Positions 8,948-18,566 of a stretch of DNA of 64,000 nucleotides are shown here, in pieces. Position numbers and translations under genes: made by a program. Every line of letters starts with the position of its first letter. Positions within the stretch are counted from its first letter, which is position 1. The notes under the pieces are model-generated. The model was not told the DNA's origin and did no database searches. It worked only from the letters and a program-made list of their open reading frames with translations. Source of the DNA: Pseudomonas japonica (GTDB lineage: Bacteria > Pseudomonadota > Gammaproteobacteria > Pseudomonadales > Pseudomonadaceae). The stretch spans positions 124,001 to 188,000 of the forward strand of contig NZ_FZOL01000008.1 of the NCBI RefSeq assembly GCF_900188455.1, given 5' to 3'.

Positions 8948-9835
8948 TTGTCCAGAGGCATTGCTTTATCGGTGATGGCATCCTGCCTGTTCGCCGTGAT
9001 GTACTACTACACCTCCCTTCTCGCCCCGCTCGATGGCGAGGAAATCTTCGGCTGGCGCATGCTCCTGACCCTGCCCTGCGCCACCCTGTTCATGATCGTC
9101 ACCCGCGACTGGTCACTGGTGACCGGGCTGCTGCGCCGGGTGCGGCAGACACCCGCGCTGTTCTTCGGTCTGTGCGCGACCTCGGCCCTGGTAGGGGTGC
9201 AGTTGTGGCTGTTTCTCTGGGCACCGCTGCAAGGACGCAGCCTGGAGGTGTCGCTGGGCTATTTCCTGCTGCCACTGACCATGGTGCTGACCGGTCGCCT
9301 GGTCTACGGCGAACGCCTGTCACGCCTGCAGAAAGTCGCGGTCGCCCTGGCCGCCGCCGGTGTCGGCCACGAGCTTTACCAGCACGGCAGCTTCGCCTGG
9401 GAGGTGCTGGTGGTCGCGGGTGGCTATCCGATCTATTTCGTCCTGCGCAAGCGCCTGCGCACCGATCATCTGGGCGGCCTGTGGACCGACATGCTGCTGA
9501 TGTCGCCCGCCGCCCTGTATTTCGTGATCAGCGGACCGCTCAACGCCAATGACCTGGCCACCCACCCGCAGCTCTACGGGCTGATTCCGCTGCTGGGGGC
9601 GATCAGTGCATTGGCGTTGATCAGTTACCTGCTGGCGAGCCGGCTACTGGCGTTCAGCCTGTTCGGCTTGCTCAGCTATGTGGAACCGGTGCTGCTGGTG
9701 ATGGTGGCCCTGGTCCTGGGCGAAAGCATCGCCCGGGACCAGTGGCTGACCTACCTGCCGATCTGGTTGGCGGTCCTGGTGCTGGTCGTGGAAGGCGTCA
9801 CGCACTTGCTGCGTCAGCGTCGACCGGCTGTTTGA
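8948..9835 (+). CDS. rarD: EamA-family permease RarD
   Basis: Integral membrane protein of 295 residues with about ten predicted TM helices, of the drug/metabolite transporter superfamily. The N-terminus (MSRGIALSV, then [11 protein letters not shown]) and the motifs [14 protein letters not shown]-like [10 protein letters not shown] and SYVEPVLL fit RarD. The substrate is not established. The start is a TTG at 8948 with CGAGG five bases upstream; a TTG at 8933 is possible but lies ahead of that ribosome site. Its last 38 bp overlap the convergent TerC-family gene. Confidence 0.8.
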   Translation: MSRGIALSVMASCLFAVMYYYTSLLAPLDGEEIFGWRMLLTLPCATLFMIVTRDWSLVTGLLRRVRQTPALFFGLCATSALVGVQLWLFLWAPLQGRSLEVSLGYFLLPLTMVLTGRLVYGERLSRLQKVAVALAAAGVGHELYQHGSFAWEVLVVAGGYPIYFVLRKRLRTDHLGGLWTDMLLMSPAALYFVISGPLNANDLATHPQLYGLIPLLGAISALALISYLLASRLLAFSLFGLLSYVEPVLLVMVALVLGESIARDQWLTYLPIWLAVLVLVVEGVTHLLRQRRPAV

Positions 9836-11369
9836 GCCGGACCTGACGCACCCGGCGCTCCTCCACCGCGACCACGGTCATCGACCAGCCTTCCCAGTCG
9901 AGCTGGTCGCCGACCATCGGCAGGCGGTCCAGCAGGCTCATCACCAGCCCGGCGAGAGTCTGGTAATCGTCCGTCGGCTTGGCGGCGAAGCCGGTCTGGG
10001 CCTGGATCTGGCGCAGGTTGAGCGCACCGCTGACCAGATAGCCGTCCTGCTCGGCGACGATGCCCGGGCCTTCCACCTCGCTGGCGTCCGGCAGCTCGCC
10101 GGCGATGGATTCGAGGATGTCGGTCATGGTCAGCACACCAGTGAAGTCACCGAATTCGTTGACCACGAAGGCGATGTGGGTCGACTCGGCGCGCATCTGC
10201 TCCAGGGCGTTGAGGATGCTGAAGCTCTCCAGCAGGTTCAGCGGCGCGCGCATCAGTTGCTCCAGGTCCGGCTCGCCACCGGCCAGCAGTTCCTTGAGCA
10301 GTTCCTTCTTGTGCACGTAGCCCAGCGGCTCCTCGATGCGGCCGTCGCGGATCAGCGGCAGGCGTGAATACGAGGAGTTGACCAGCGCCTCGCGGATCGC
10401 CTCCGGCGCCTGCGCCAGGTCGATGGCATCGACTTCGGCACGTACCGTCATCACCGTCCTGATCGGCCGCTCGGCAAGGTTCAGCACACCGCTGATCATC
10501 ACCCGCTCGCGGCGGTCGAACAGCACTTCCTCGCTGCCCTCGCCCACCAGGTCGGCGATCTCCTCGCCCACCTCGTCAGCTTCCACCCGGCGTCCGCCCA
10601 GCAGACGCAGCACGGCATGGGCGGTGCGCTCGCGCAGCGGCTTGTGCTGCTGCAGGCTGCGCTTGCGCCGGGCCCGGGCCAGCTGGTTGAACGCCTCGAT
10701 CAGCAACGAGAAACCGATCGCCGCGTACAGGTAGCCCTTCGGAATATGGAAGCCCAGGCCTTCGGCGGTGAGGCTGAAGCCGATCATCATCAGGAAGCCC
10801 AGACACAGCATGATCACCGTCGGGTGGGCGTTGACGAAGCGGGTCAGCGGCTTGCTGGCGACAATCATGATGCCGATGGAGAAGATCACCGCGATCATCA
10901 TGATCGACAGATGCTCCACCATACCCACCGCGGTGATCACCGCGTCGAGGGAGAACACCGCATCGAGCACCACGATCTGCATGACGATCGGCCAGAACGC
11001 CGAGTGCCGGACCGGCCCGCCGGCCTGCACCACATGGCCTTCGAGGCGCTCGTGCAGCTCCATGGTGGCCTTGAACAGCAGGAACACACCACCGAACAGC
11101 ATGATCAGGTCACGTCCGGAGAACGACTTGTCGAACACCTCGAACAACGGCGCGGTGAGGGTCACCATCCACGAGATCGAGGCCAGCAGGCCCAGGCGCA
11201 TGATCAGCGCCAGCGACAGACCGATCACCCGCGCGCGGTCGCGCTGATGGGGTGGCAGCTTGTCGGCGAGGATGGCGATGAACACCAGGTTGTCGATGCC
11301 CAGGACCAGTTCCAGGACAATCAGCGTGGCCAGACCCAGCCACGCGGTGGGGTCGGCTAGCCATTCCAT
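9798..11369 (-). CDS. TerC-family membrane protein with CBS pair and CorC/HlyC domain
   Basis: Protein of 523 residues. The first ~240 residues are a TerC-type membrane domain with acidic motifs in helices ([15 protein letters not shown] near the start and [17 protein letters not shown] in the middle). A CBS-domain pair follows (about 300-430), then a C-terminal CorC_HlyC transporter-associated domain (about 440-515). Relatives such as YegH/YoaE are tentatively linked to metal ion export, a family-level statement only. The start ATG at 11369 has a weak ribosome site. It overlaps rarD tail to tail. A 725-bp gene-free region with a long-palindromic repeat lies upstream. Confidence 0.88.
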   Translation of the reverse strand: MEWLADPTAWLGLATLIVLELVLGIDNLVFIAILADKLPPHQRDRARVIGLSLALIMRLGLLASISWMVTLTAPLFEVFDKSFSGRDLIMLFGGVFLLFKATMELHERLEGHVVQAGGPVRHSAFWPIVMQIVVLDAVFSLDAVITAVGMVEHLSIMMIAVIFSIGIMIVASKPLTRFVNAHPTVIMLCLGFLMMIGFSLTAEGLGFHIPKGYLYAAIGFSLLIEAFNQLARARRKRSLQQHKPLRERTAHAVLRLLGGRRVEADEVGEEIADLVGEGSEEVLFDRRERVMISGVLNLAERPIRTVMTVRAEVDAIDLAQAPEAIREALVNSSYSRLPLIRDGRIEEPLGYVHKKELLKELLAGGEPDLEQLMRAPLNLLESFSILNALEQMRAESTHIAFVVNEFGDFTGVLTMTDILESIAGELPDASEVEGPGIVAEQDGYLVSGALNLRQIQAQTGFAAKPTDDYQTLAGLVMSLLDRLPMVGDQLDWEGWSMTVVAVEERRVRQVRLKQPVDADAASA

Positions 11370-12094
11370 GGATGGGCACTCATGCGGGAAGCGTCACGGG
11401 GACGGGAAACGAAGACAGGCCATGAAGGCCTGGTACTGGGGGGCTCCGAAGAGAAAGAAGTCATATCAACCTGAGATCAAAAAGGGACGTTGATCCTACA
11501 GTTGTAGCGGCGTTTTACTACAGGGAGAAAGTATTTCAATCTGTAGCAAGGGGTGATTGCTTCCCAGTTCCTCATCCGAATACCCCAACCCACACCGACA
11601 GCACCAGCACAGCGCCATCCCCCGGTTGAAGCGGCTTTGAAGGCTTGCCGGGGAATCGCATCAAGGCCGCCAAGTGCCTGCCTCGAGTCTTGCAGCGCCC
11701 TCCAGATCGAGCGCCGCCCGCGCGGCGCATCGCGGATGAATCCGCTCCCACATCTATTGCAACGTGCCATGGCCTGTGAGAGTTGAGTTGCCAGCCTTTA
11801 TCTTGCGGCGATGCATCGCGGGGATGCTGTTGGGTTCGGCTCGGTATCGCGTCGTGCCAACAAGGCGGACAACCATGGCCTGTCAGGCATAGGTACGTTG
11901 CAACAAATGTGGGAGCGGATTCATCCGCGATGCGCCGCGCGGGCGGCGCTCGATCTCAAGAACACTGCACCTGTCACGGCAAGCACCTGGCAGCCTTGAT
12001 ACAGTTTCCCGCCAAGCCTTCAAAGTTGTGTAGTTACCCATACCTTCACGGGCAAACCACGCGCCTACGGGCAAAATGCACGCGGACCCGCAAA
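11370..12094. other. Gene-free region carrying repeat copy A
   Basis: About 725 bp without a supported gene. 11370-11560 includes the upstream region of the TerC gene with several short CTACAG/CTGTAG inverted repeats; the remainder is occupied by repeat copy A (11635-12025) and about 70 bp before the LysR stop. Open frames through it have repeat-derived, protein-unlike composition. Confidence 0.6.
11635..12025. repeat. Long-palindromic repeat element, copy A
   Basis: Outer arms are inverted repeats (CTTTGAAGGCTTG with CAAGCCTTCAAAG; CATCAAGG with CCTTGATA). Each arm then has a GCGCCGC-CCGC-GCGGCGC hairpin and a REP-like hairpin with tip GCGGATGAATCCGC (left) or GCGGATTCATCCGC (right) ending in CTCCCACA. 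Between them lies a ~150-bp non-symmetric core bounded by CCATGGCCTGT sequences. The same element occurs at 21789, 27617 and 46719. Core orientation equals copy C and is opposite to B and D. Confidence 0.9.
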
Positions 12095-13003
12095 TCAGGC
12101 CAGATGCGCCAGCTCCTCGCGACAGAAATCCACGAACAACTGCGCCGGCCGGGTCAATTGCACGCGCTTGAGCCGTGCCGCCACCAGTCCGGAGGTTTCC
12201 ACCGGCTCGGTGATCTCCACCGCCACCACTTTCTGTCCGTCGTAGGTGCACTCGGAACTGGGCCGGGTGACCAGCAGGGAAAAACCGAAGCCCTGCCCAA
12301 CCATGCCGCGGACCATTTCGATCGACGGCGAGCTGAAGACGATGTTCGGGGTCAGCCCCAGCTCGTTGAACAGGCTGACGAAGTAGGTGCGACTCGGCGC
12401 CACGTCCAGAAGGATCATCGGCTCCGGGCACAGGTCGCGCAGCGACACCTGGCTCTGGCTGGCGAAGCGGTGCTTGTGCGGCAGCAGCACATAGGGCTTC
12501 TGCGGCGGCATCAGCGGCTCGGTCTCGATGGTGTTGTCCAGGTAGTGATCGTAGAGGAAGGCCAGGTCGAAGGCGCCCGAGGTCAGGCCCTGGATCAGTT
12601 CCTGCTGCTCGCCATCGCGCAGGCGGATGTCGACGCCGGGATAGCGCTCGCGAAACCCGGCGATCAGCCGCGGCAGGTACAGCGGCGCGACAGTCTCGAA
12701 CACGCCGATGTCGATCTGTCCGGCCACGGTGTCGTTGTCGGCCAGGGCGTTCTGCTCGAACTCCCGGGCCATCTGCAAAAGCGCCTTGGTCTTGCTGTAG
12801 AAGCGCTTGCCGCTGGGCGTCAGCGACACGCCCTGGGCGTGATGACGGATGAACAGCTGCACGCCGAAGCTTTCTTCCAGGCTCTTGATCGCCGTGGAAA
12901 TCGAAGGCTGGGCAATGTACAGCTGGCGCGAGGCCTCGGCGACGCTGCCGGCCTCGACGGTGGTGACGAAATACTTGAGTTGCCGCAAGGTGTAGGAAGC
13001 CAC
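12095..13003 (-). CDS. LysR-family transcriptional regulator
   Basis: 302 residues with an N-terminal winged helix-turn-helix (about 5-65; LRQLKYFVTTVEAGSVAEAS, IAQPSISTAIKSLE) and a LysR substrate-binding domain (about 90-295) of the CynR/CatM-like type. The start is a GTG at 13003 with GGAGAG seven bases upstream. No divergent partner gene is present: upstream on the same strand is the chemoreceptor (stop at 13157), downstream is repeat copy A. Its target and inducer are therefore not indicated by context. Confidence 0.9.
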   Translation of the reverse strand: MASYTLRQLKYFVTTVEAGSVAEASRQLYIAQPSISTAIKSLEESFGVQLFIRHHAQGVSLTPSGKRFYSKTKALLQMAREFEQNALADNDTVAGQIDIGVFETVAPLYLPRLIAGFRERYPGVDIRLRDGEQQELIQGLTSGAFDLAFLYDHYLDNTIETEPLMPPQKPYVLLPHKHRFASQSQVSLRDLCPEPMILLDVAPSRTYFVSLFNELGLTPNIVFSSPSIEMVRGMVGQGFGFSLLVTRPSSECTYDGQKVVAVEITEPVETSGLVAARLKRVQLTRPAQLFVDFCREELAHLA

Positions 13004-13156
13004 GTGAACCTCTCCTGCCCGGCTGCCGGCTCCGTCCCGCAGCGTTCTGTCGTTGTGCCTGACACCTTAGCGCAGACGCAGCGCCCGAAGGGCGGCGGCA
13101 AACCAGCATTTTCCTGCGCAGGGAGCATATTTTTGCTGGGTTAGCGCGGATGACCG

Positions 13157-14791
13157 CTAGATCACCACCCTGGCCACCTGCTCCTGCAACAGCCGCGACA
13201 CCCGCTTCAGCCCCTCGCAGGCCTCCCCCGTCTCCAGCAGGGTGCGGGTTCCGGTCGACGCGGCCGCGTGAATCCGCGTCATGCTGCGGTTGATCTCGTC
13301 CGCTGTGGCCGCCTGCTCCTCCGAGGCACTGGCGATCTGCAAGGCCATCTGGCTGACCGTGGCCGCCGAGCGGGTGATGCGCTCCAGGGCCTGACCGGCG
13401 CGGGCCGAGGCCTGTACCGGATGCTCGGCGGCGGCGACGTTGCTGCCGATCTGGCCAGCCGCCTCGCCGGCACCGGCCTGCACCCGCTCGATGATCCGCT
13501 GGATCTCCAGGGTCGACTGCTGGGTACGCATGGCCAGGCCACGCACTTCGTCCGCCACCACGGCGAAACCGCGCCCGTGCTCGCCCGCCCGCGCCGCTTC
13601 GATGGCGGCATTGAGCGCCAGCAGGTTGGTCTGTTCGGCGATGGCGGTGATCACGTCCAGCACCTGGGCGACGCTGGCGGAATCCACCGCCAGCTGGTCC
13701 ACCACCCGCCGACTCTGCTGCAGCCCCTGGGCCAGCACGCCAATGGCATCGACCGTCTCGTCCACCGTGCCGCGCCCCTCGCTGGCCTGGCGCTCGGCAT
13801 CCTCGGTGGCACGGGCGGCGACGCTGGCGTTCTGCGCCACTTCCTGCACGGTGCTGGCCATCTGGGTCATGGCCGCCACCACGCTGTCGGTTTCCGTCTG
13901 CTGCCGGGCCATGTTGTCCTGCGCCGCGCGGGTGATGCGGTCGAGGTCGTCACTGGCGCGGGCGATCGCCTGGCTGGCATCGACCACGCTGGCGGTGACG
14001 TCATGCGCGGCCAGCACCAGGCTGTTGAAGCTGCGCGACACCTGGGTCAGTTCGTCGCTGCCCTCCACCGGCAGGCGCAGGGTCAGGTCGGTGTGTCCGT
14101 GGGTGGCACGGGCCAGGGCATCGACCGTGTCGTTCAGCGGGCGAGTGATACTGCGCACCAGCAACCAGGCGAACAGCACCAGCAAGACCAGCGCCAGGCC
14201 AACCACCAGCGCCGGCAGGCGCAACACCAGATTCACCTCGTCGCGCACGTCCTGGGGATGGATGCCGCTGGCCAGTACCCAGCCCCAGGGCTTGAACAGC
14301 AGCACCTCGGAGACCTTGTACTCCGGCTCGCCACCGGCGGCCCGCGGGAACCAGTAGTCGACCGTGCCACGCCCCTGGCTGCGCGCGGTTTCGATCATCT
14401 CCCGGGCGAACGGCTTGCCGTGGACGTCCTTGAAGTCCGCCAGGCGCTTGCCGACCAGCGCCGGCGCGGTCGGGTGCATGAGCATGCGGTGGTCGAGGTC
14501 GAGCACCAGCAGGTAATTGTCGCCCAGGTAGCGAATGGTGCTGACCGCCTGCAGCGCCTGGCGCTGCGCTTCCTCCTCGCTCAGATGGCCGGCGCTGGCC
14601 TGGCGCTGGTAGTGACCGAGGATGTTCGACGCGGTGTTCAGCGCGGTGCCGACCCCGGCCATCTTTTCCGCCAGCAGGCTGCGCTGCAGGGTCAACCCCA
14701 GCCAGCCGCTCAGGCACAGGACGAACAGGGACATGCACGCCACCAGCAAGGTGACGCGGGAACTGATGCGCAGCGTTCTCAACCCGGACAT
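13157..14791 (-). CDS. Methyl-accepting chemotaxis protein with sCache_2 sensor
   Basis: Chemoreceptor of 544 residues. TM1 (about 11-32) and TM2 (about 188-210) flank a periplasmic single-Cache domain recognisable by [31 protein letters not shown] and [17 protein letters not shown]; such domains often bind small carboxylates. HAMP follows (about 210-262), then the cytoplasmic signalling hairpin with the conserved tip [19 protein letters not shown] and [15 protein letters not shown], which binds CheW/CheA. The start at 14791 has GAGG six bases upstream. A degenerate MCP-like gene and a small gene lie just upstream on the same strand and may be co-transcribed. Confidence 0.93.
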   Translation of the reverse strand: MSGLRTLRISSRVTLLVACMSLFVLCLSGWLGLTLQRSLLAEKMAGVGTALNTASNILGHYQRQASAGHLSEEEAQRQALQAVSTIRYLGDNYLLVLDLDHRMLMHPTAPALVGKRLADFKDVHGKPFAREMIETARSQGRGTVDYWFPRAAGGEPEYKVSEVLLFKPWGWVLASGIHPQDVRDEVNLVLRLPALVVGLALVLLVLFAWLLVRSITRPLNDTVDALARATHGHTDLTLRLPVEGSDELTQVSRSFNSLVLAAHDVTASVVDASQAIARASDDLDRITRAAQDNMARQQTETDSVVAAMTQMASTVQEVAQNASVAARATEDAERQASEGRGTVDETVDAIGVLAQGLQQSRRVVDQLAVDSASVAQVLDVITAIAEQTNLLALNAAIEAARAGEHGRGFAVVADEVRGLAMRTQQSTLEIQRIIERVQAGAGEAAGQIGSNVAAAEHPVQASARAGQALERITRSAATVSQMALQIASASEEQAATADEINRSMTRIHAAASTGTRTLLETGEACEGLKRVSRLLQEQVARVVI

Positions 14792-14936
14792 GGAATGCCT
14801 CGTTCTTGTAATAAGTGATGGCAGGCTTGCCTGCGCCGGCAAACATACACTTATGTACTTTGATTTACGAGGCTGATCACGCGAAAACTGGCAATTATCT
14901 GTCGGATAAATCGGCACTCAACAGCCGCATCAACAT

Positions 14937-15209
14937 TCACATCTGTTTTTCAGAGTCCGCAGGCGCCGGCCGTTCATCCGGGCGCACCAGGCGCAACGCC
15001 GGGCGCCCCGATGGCCGCGCCCGCGCCTGGCGCTTCTCGCTCAACTGGTGCAGTTGCGCCTCCAGGCGATTGGCTTCCCGGGCCAGTTGCCGCAGCGCCT
15101 CGACCAGCGCCTGCGCCGGTTCGTCGTCAGTGCTCGGCGGTGTGCGGCGCAGGCTGCCCAGCCAGGCCTGGCAATGCCGCAACAGGGTCTTGAACAGCAT
15201 GTTTTTCAT
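14937..15209 (-). CDS. Small basic protein, partner of the MCP-like gene
   Basis: Unrecognised 90-residue protein: an amphipathic start (MKNMLFKTLLRHCQAWLG), a helical segment rich in Leu, Glu and Gln (about 30-62), and a basic, Pro- and Arg-rich tail. The ATG at 15209 has AGGA eight bases upstream. Its first 83 bp overlap the 3' end of the upstream MCP-like gene in another frame, suggesting translational coupling. The chemoreceptor start lies 145 bp downstream. No function can be named; location suggests a role with the MCP-like protein. Confidence 0.6.
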   Translation of the reverse strand: MKNMLFKTLLRHCQAWLGSLRRTPPSTDDEPAQALVEALRQLAREANRLEAQLHQLSEKRQARARPSGRPALRLVRPDERPAPADSEKQM

Positions 15210-15972
15210 CTCCGGCATCCTGTTGGAGGTCACGCATACGGGCGTCCAGCCGCTGTGTCCCGGCCTGCAGCGCCTCGCTGGCGGCACGCGCCTGGCGCGA
15301 ACGCCAGGCCGAGGTGAGGACCAGTTGCCGGGCATCCTCCAGCGCCGCGTCGAGTACCTCGATCCCAAGCGCCTGTGCCTCGCAGGCCACCACAAGCGAC
15401 AGGCCGCGTTCTTCGATACCGCTCGCCGCCGCGCCGACGCCGGCCAAGGCCAGGTTGGCGTCATAGGTCTGGTCGCGCCCCTGCCGGGCCAACACCCTGA
15501 CCTCCTGGCCGAGCGCCGCCGCCGGCATGGCGACCAGGGCCCGGTCCACGCTGCGCAGGGCCATCAGGGTGGCGCTGAGTCCGGCCTGCCCCCTGGCGGC
15601 CAACTGCAGCGACTGTCGCGCTTCGCTGCCCACCTGACGCGCGTCCTCGGTCAGTTGCTGACTCTCCACCTTGATCCGCTGCAAGGCCGCCGCGACCTGC
15701 TCAAGCGTGCCCTGTTGTTGTTGCAACGCTGTGTCGCATTCGGCGCTGAACAGGCTGACCTGATCGGCCAGCCCGGCCAGGCCTTGCAGCTCCCCGCGCA
15801 TCTGGCCGAGCGCGGCCCTGGCAGCGCGCTGCGCGCTTGCGTTGCGCTGGCGCAGACGGCGCATCCGCGCGTGCTGGCGGCGCAGTCGCCAGCACAGGTG
15901 CCAACCCAGCAACAGCAGGACGAGCAGGACAGACAGCAGGAGAAACGTGAACGGATGGGTGAGGCCTGGCAT
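15127..15972 (-). CDS. MCP-like membrane protein with degenerate signalling tip
   Basis: 281 residues: one N-terminal TM helix (about 7-28), a basic stop-transfer segment, then a long helical coiled coil. Its centre can be aligned by eye to the chemoreceptor hairpin tip: GAAASGIEERG against the receptor [11 protein letters not shown], followed by LSLVVACEAQAL against [11 protein letters not shown]. The conserved Arg and the Glu-Ala-Ala-Arg core used for CheA/CheW contact are lost, and there is no periplasmic sensor or HAMP. A diverged receptor that no longer signals conventionally, or a structural partner, is the likeliest reading. It overlaps the downstream small gene by 83 bp. Start 15972 has AAGGA about 11 bases upstream. 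Confidence 0.7.
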   Translation of the reverse strand: MPGLTHPFTFLLLSVLLVLLLLGWHLCWRLRRQHARMRRLRQRNASAQRAARAALGQMRGELQGLAGLADQVSLFSAECDTALQQQQGTLEQVAAALQRIKVESQQLTEDARQVGSEARQSLQLAARGQAGLSATLMALRSVDRALVAMPAAALGQEVRVLARQGRDQTYDANLALAGVGAAASGIEERGLSLVVACEAQALGIEVLDAALEDARQLVLTSAWRSRQARAASEALQAGTQRLDARMRDLQQDAGDEKHAVQDPVAALPGLAGQPAPHTAEH

Positions 15973-16098
15973 ACGGGCAGAAGGTCCTTCGACAGCTGCG
16001 CAAACGTGTGCGCCATAGTGTGGCGGCTTTTCCCGCGGTGCAGGTCCGCGCGCTGGCGGGGGATAAATGAATGCGCCGCGCGGATAAACGAAAGCCGT

Positions 16099-17154
16099 TC
16101 AGCACTGCCCCTGCTCGCGATAACGCCCCGGCCCGACACCGAACCAGCGCTCGCAGGCCTTGTTGAAGGCGCTCTGATGCCGAAAGCCGACCCGGTAGGC
16201 GATCTGCTTGAAGCTCAGCGCGCTGTTGCGCAGCAACTGGTGACTGTCGCGCAACCTGACTTCGTCGAGCAGGCGCAGGAAACCATGGCCCTCGCCCTCC
16301 AGGCCGCGGCTCAGGCGGTGCGGGCTGAGCAGCAGCGCCTCGGCCACCCCCGCCAGGGTCACCGGCCGGCCCAGGGCCAGTTGCTCGCCGATGATCCCGC
16401 GCACTTTCAGGCTCAGGCGATCGCCACCGACCTGGCGCTGCCAGCGCGCCAGGTACTGGCCATGCACCGCATGCAGCGCCGGATCGTGGCTGGCCACCGC
16501 CAGCGCGGCATCGGCGTGGCTGAACAACAGGGCGTTGCGCGCCGTGTCGTACTCGACCTGCGTCCCGTAGACCCGTTCGCTGGCACGACAGTCGACGGGG
16601 CGCGGATAACTCAGTTCGGCACGCAACGGACGAATCACCCGCCCCGGCACCAGCCAGCACAGCAGGCCCAGGGTAATCGCCGCCACCGCATCGATGAACA
16701 CCCGCGACAGCGGCCGTTGCCCGGTGCCGCTCTGCACCCCGACCAGGCGCACGCCCTCGACGCGCTCCTCGACGAACAGACAGAAGCCGGTCCCGACCAG
16801 GTGGTGATGCTCGGCCAGGGCGACCAGCACGCTCTTGATGGTCGGGCTGGACATCAGCGCATAGCCCAGCGGCCCGAGATTGGCCGGATGGGCGTGATCG
16901 AAGGCACGCAGGCCGATGCCCGGATCACCACTGAGCAGACTGGCCTGCTCGAACACCCCTTCGACGGCGGCGAGAGGAACGAAAGCCGGCCCCGAGGCCG
17001 TCAACAGCGGTGCGCCAAGGCGCTGGCAGAGGTCGCGCACGGCGGGCTGGGAGCCGCCCAGGGCGGTGGTCAGGGCGGCAGCGAAAGCCCGCGAAACGGT
17101 AGGCATGAAGGAAGTCCGAAGAGCGAAAGAGTCGAGCGTAGTCCAGTCAGTCAT
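16099..17154 (-). CDS. AraC-family transcriptional regulator
   Basis: 351 residues with an N-terminal Arabinose_bd-type (OruR/ArgR-like) effector domain (about 20-215) and a C-terminal double helix-turn-helix (about 245-345; LTLAGVAEALLLSPHRLSRGLE and FKQIAYRVGFRHQSAFNKA). The C-terminal YREQGQC end is typical. Neither start has a strong ribosome site: 17154 is the longest ATG, 17106 (MPTVSRAF) is an alternative. It is divergent from the LuxR-type regulator across a 340-bp gap. Its target is unknown; the LuxR-led operon is one candidate. Confidence 0.85.
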   Translation of the reverse strand: MTDWTTLDSFALRTSFMPTVSRAFAAALTTALGGSQPAVRDLCQRLGAPLLTASGPAFVPLAAVEGVFEQASLLSGDPGIGLRAFDHAHPANLGPLGYALMSSPTIKSVLVALAEHHHLVGTGFCLFVEERVEGVRLVGVQSGTGQRPLSRVFIDAVAAITLGLLCWLVPGRVIRPLRAELSYPRPVDCRASERVYGTQVEYDTARNALLFSHADAALAVASHDPALHAVHGQYLARWQRQVGGDRLSLKVRGIIGEQLALGRPVTLAGVAEALLLSPHRLSRGLEGEGHGFLRLLDEVRLRDSHQLLRNSALSFKQIAYRVGFRHQSAFNKACERWFGVGPGRYREQGQC

Positions 17155-17494
17155 ACGACCACTGTCACGGTGTCTGACTCAATTGATCGTCGTCCGCTTC
17201 ACAACCTTTAATGGCGTAAGGCTTTTCCCGAGCGCGGTGCAACGGCTTAGGGAAAACCATCAGGCGCGCACGGCGCAGGCAGTTGTCCGACCACTAAGCC
17301 CCACCGGCCCAGGCACGGGAACACAGCACTTGCCAACCAACAGACACCCCACCATCGTGCATCTGCAGGATAGTGATCCAGCAGCATTTCGCCGACACTC
17401 GCTACCAGGCCCTGCCAACGTCCCCCGTGACGCCCCGGTCCTTCTCGAACCCCTGACGAAACCAATAACAACAGTCGCACAGAGGTAGCCGCCA
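17155..17494. other. Intergenic region between divergent regulators
   Basis: 340 bp between the AraC gene (minus) and the LuxR gene (plus). No supported coding sequence, REP element or hairpin terminator was seen. It should hold promoters for both regulators, but no convincing -35/-10 pair stands out. Confidence 0.4.
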
Positions 17495-18469
17495 ATGACC
17501 CGGCACGAATCCGCCACCGCCCGCCTGTTGCAGGCGTTCAGCGACATGACCCTGGAACTGCAGCGCCTGGCGCAGCACCACGATATCGAGGGTTTCCACC
17601 GCCCGGCCCTGGACTGCATCGGCCAGGTGCTGCCCTTCGCCAGTGCCTGGTGGGGTCGCGCCGCGCTGATCGACGGCCTGCCCGAAGAACACAGCTCGTA
17701 CCTGTACAACCTGCCAGCCAGCTACCTGACGGACTGGCAGTCCATCCGCCACATCGATGTCACCGTCGGCCGCGTGCATGCACATCCGGGTCACTCGGTC
17801 ATCGTCGACATGGCCGACCCGGCCAATGGCGCCGGGCTCAACTGGCTCGGCCAGCGCCATGGCATCGGCGAACTGCTCTGCGTGGTCTACATCGACCCGC
17901 AGACCCACCTCAGCGATCACCTGGCCCTGTACCGCGCCCCCGGCGCGGCGCGCTTCAGCGAGCAGGACCGGCTGCTGCTGGACAACGCCATGCTGCACCT
18001 GGTGGCCGCGGTGTCGGCCAACCATATCCGCACCCTGGTGGCCAAGCGCGAATCCCTCACCCCCTCGCGCAACCTGGCCCTGGCCGTGTGCGACCAGCGC
18101 GGCACCCTGCACTGCGCGGAAAAGGGCTTCGTCGATCTGCTGCTCGGCGAGTGGCCGGACTGGAGCGGTCCGCTGTTGCCCGTCGCGCTGGATCGCGGGC
18201 ATGACGGCAAGCACCTGCAGATCGAAGCCTCGGCGGTCGGCGACCTGTTCCTCCTTGCCGCCCGCGCACGCACGCCCCTGGCGCAGTTGAGCCCGCGGGA
18301 GAACGATGTCGCCCAGGGCTTCGGCGAAGGCAAGACCTACAAGGAAATCGCCCGCGACCTGGGGCTGTCACCGAATACCGTGCGCCATCACATCCGCGCC
18401 ATCTACCACAAGCTCGGGGTCAACGATAAGACCCGCATCGCCCACCTGCTGCACTCGCCCCCCGACTGA
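17495..18469 (+). CDS. LuxR-family transcriptional regulator
   Basis: 324 residues. The C-terminal LuxR/GerE helix-turn-helix (about 258-320) is clear: LSPRENDVAQGFGEGKTYKE, then IARDLGLSPNTVRHHI and YHKLGVNDKTRIAHLL. The N-terminal ~240 residues resemble a GAF-type sensory domain rather than the acyl-homoserine-lactone pocket, so quorum sensing is not implied. ATG 17495 follows AGAGGTAG. It reads into the outer-membrane protein/MFS/amidohydrolase genes starting 97 bp downstream and is their likely activator. Confidence 0.85.
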   Translation: MTRHESATARLLQAFSDMTLELQRLAQHHDIEGFHRPALDCIGQVLPFASAWWGRAALIDGLPEEHSSYLYNLPASYLTDWQSIRHIDVTVGRVHAHPGHSVIVDMADPANGAGLNWLGQRHGIGELLCVVYIDPQTHLSDHLALYRAPGAARFSEQDRLLLDNAMLHLVAAVSANHIRTLVAKRESLTPSRNLALAVCDQRGTLHCAEKGFVDLLLGEWPDWSGPLLPVALDRGHDGKHLQIEASAVGDLFLLAARARTPLAQLSPRENDVAQGFGEGKTYKEIARDLGLSPNTVRHHIRAIYHKLGVNDKTRIAHLLHSPPD

Positions 18470-18566
18470 CCTGAACCGCTGATCCGTACCCAGCGCCTCG
18501 CCGGCCTTTCGCCGGTGATGGCCGCGCTTTGCCTGCCATTTGCCAACAACATCAAGAAGAGACGCA

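Noticed and set aside
11370..11560. Small inverted repeats around CTACAG as a terminator or attachment site
   Set aside because: Stems are short and imperfect and no integrase or T tract accompanies them.
14815..17211. 798-codon plus-strand open frame
   Set aside because: It runs antisense through the small protein, MCP-like and AraC genes, all of which have supported domains or signals on the minus strand.
17495..18469. LuxR gene as an acyl-homoserine-lactone receptor
   Set aside because: The N-terminal domain lacks the recognisable autoinducer-binding pattern and no LuxI-type synthase is nearby.
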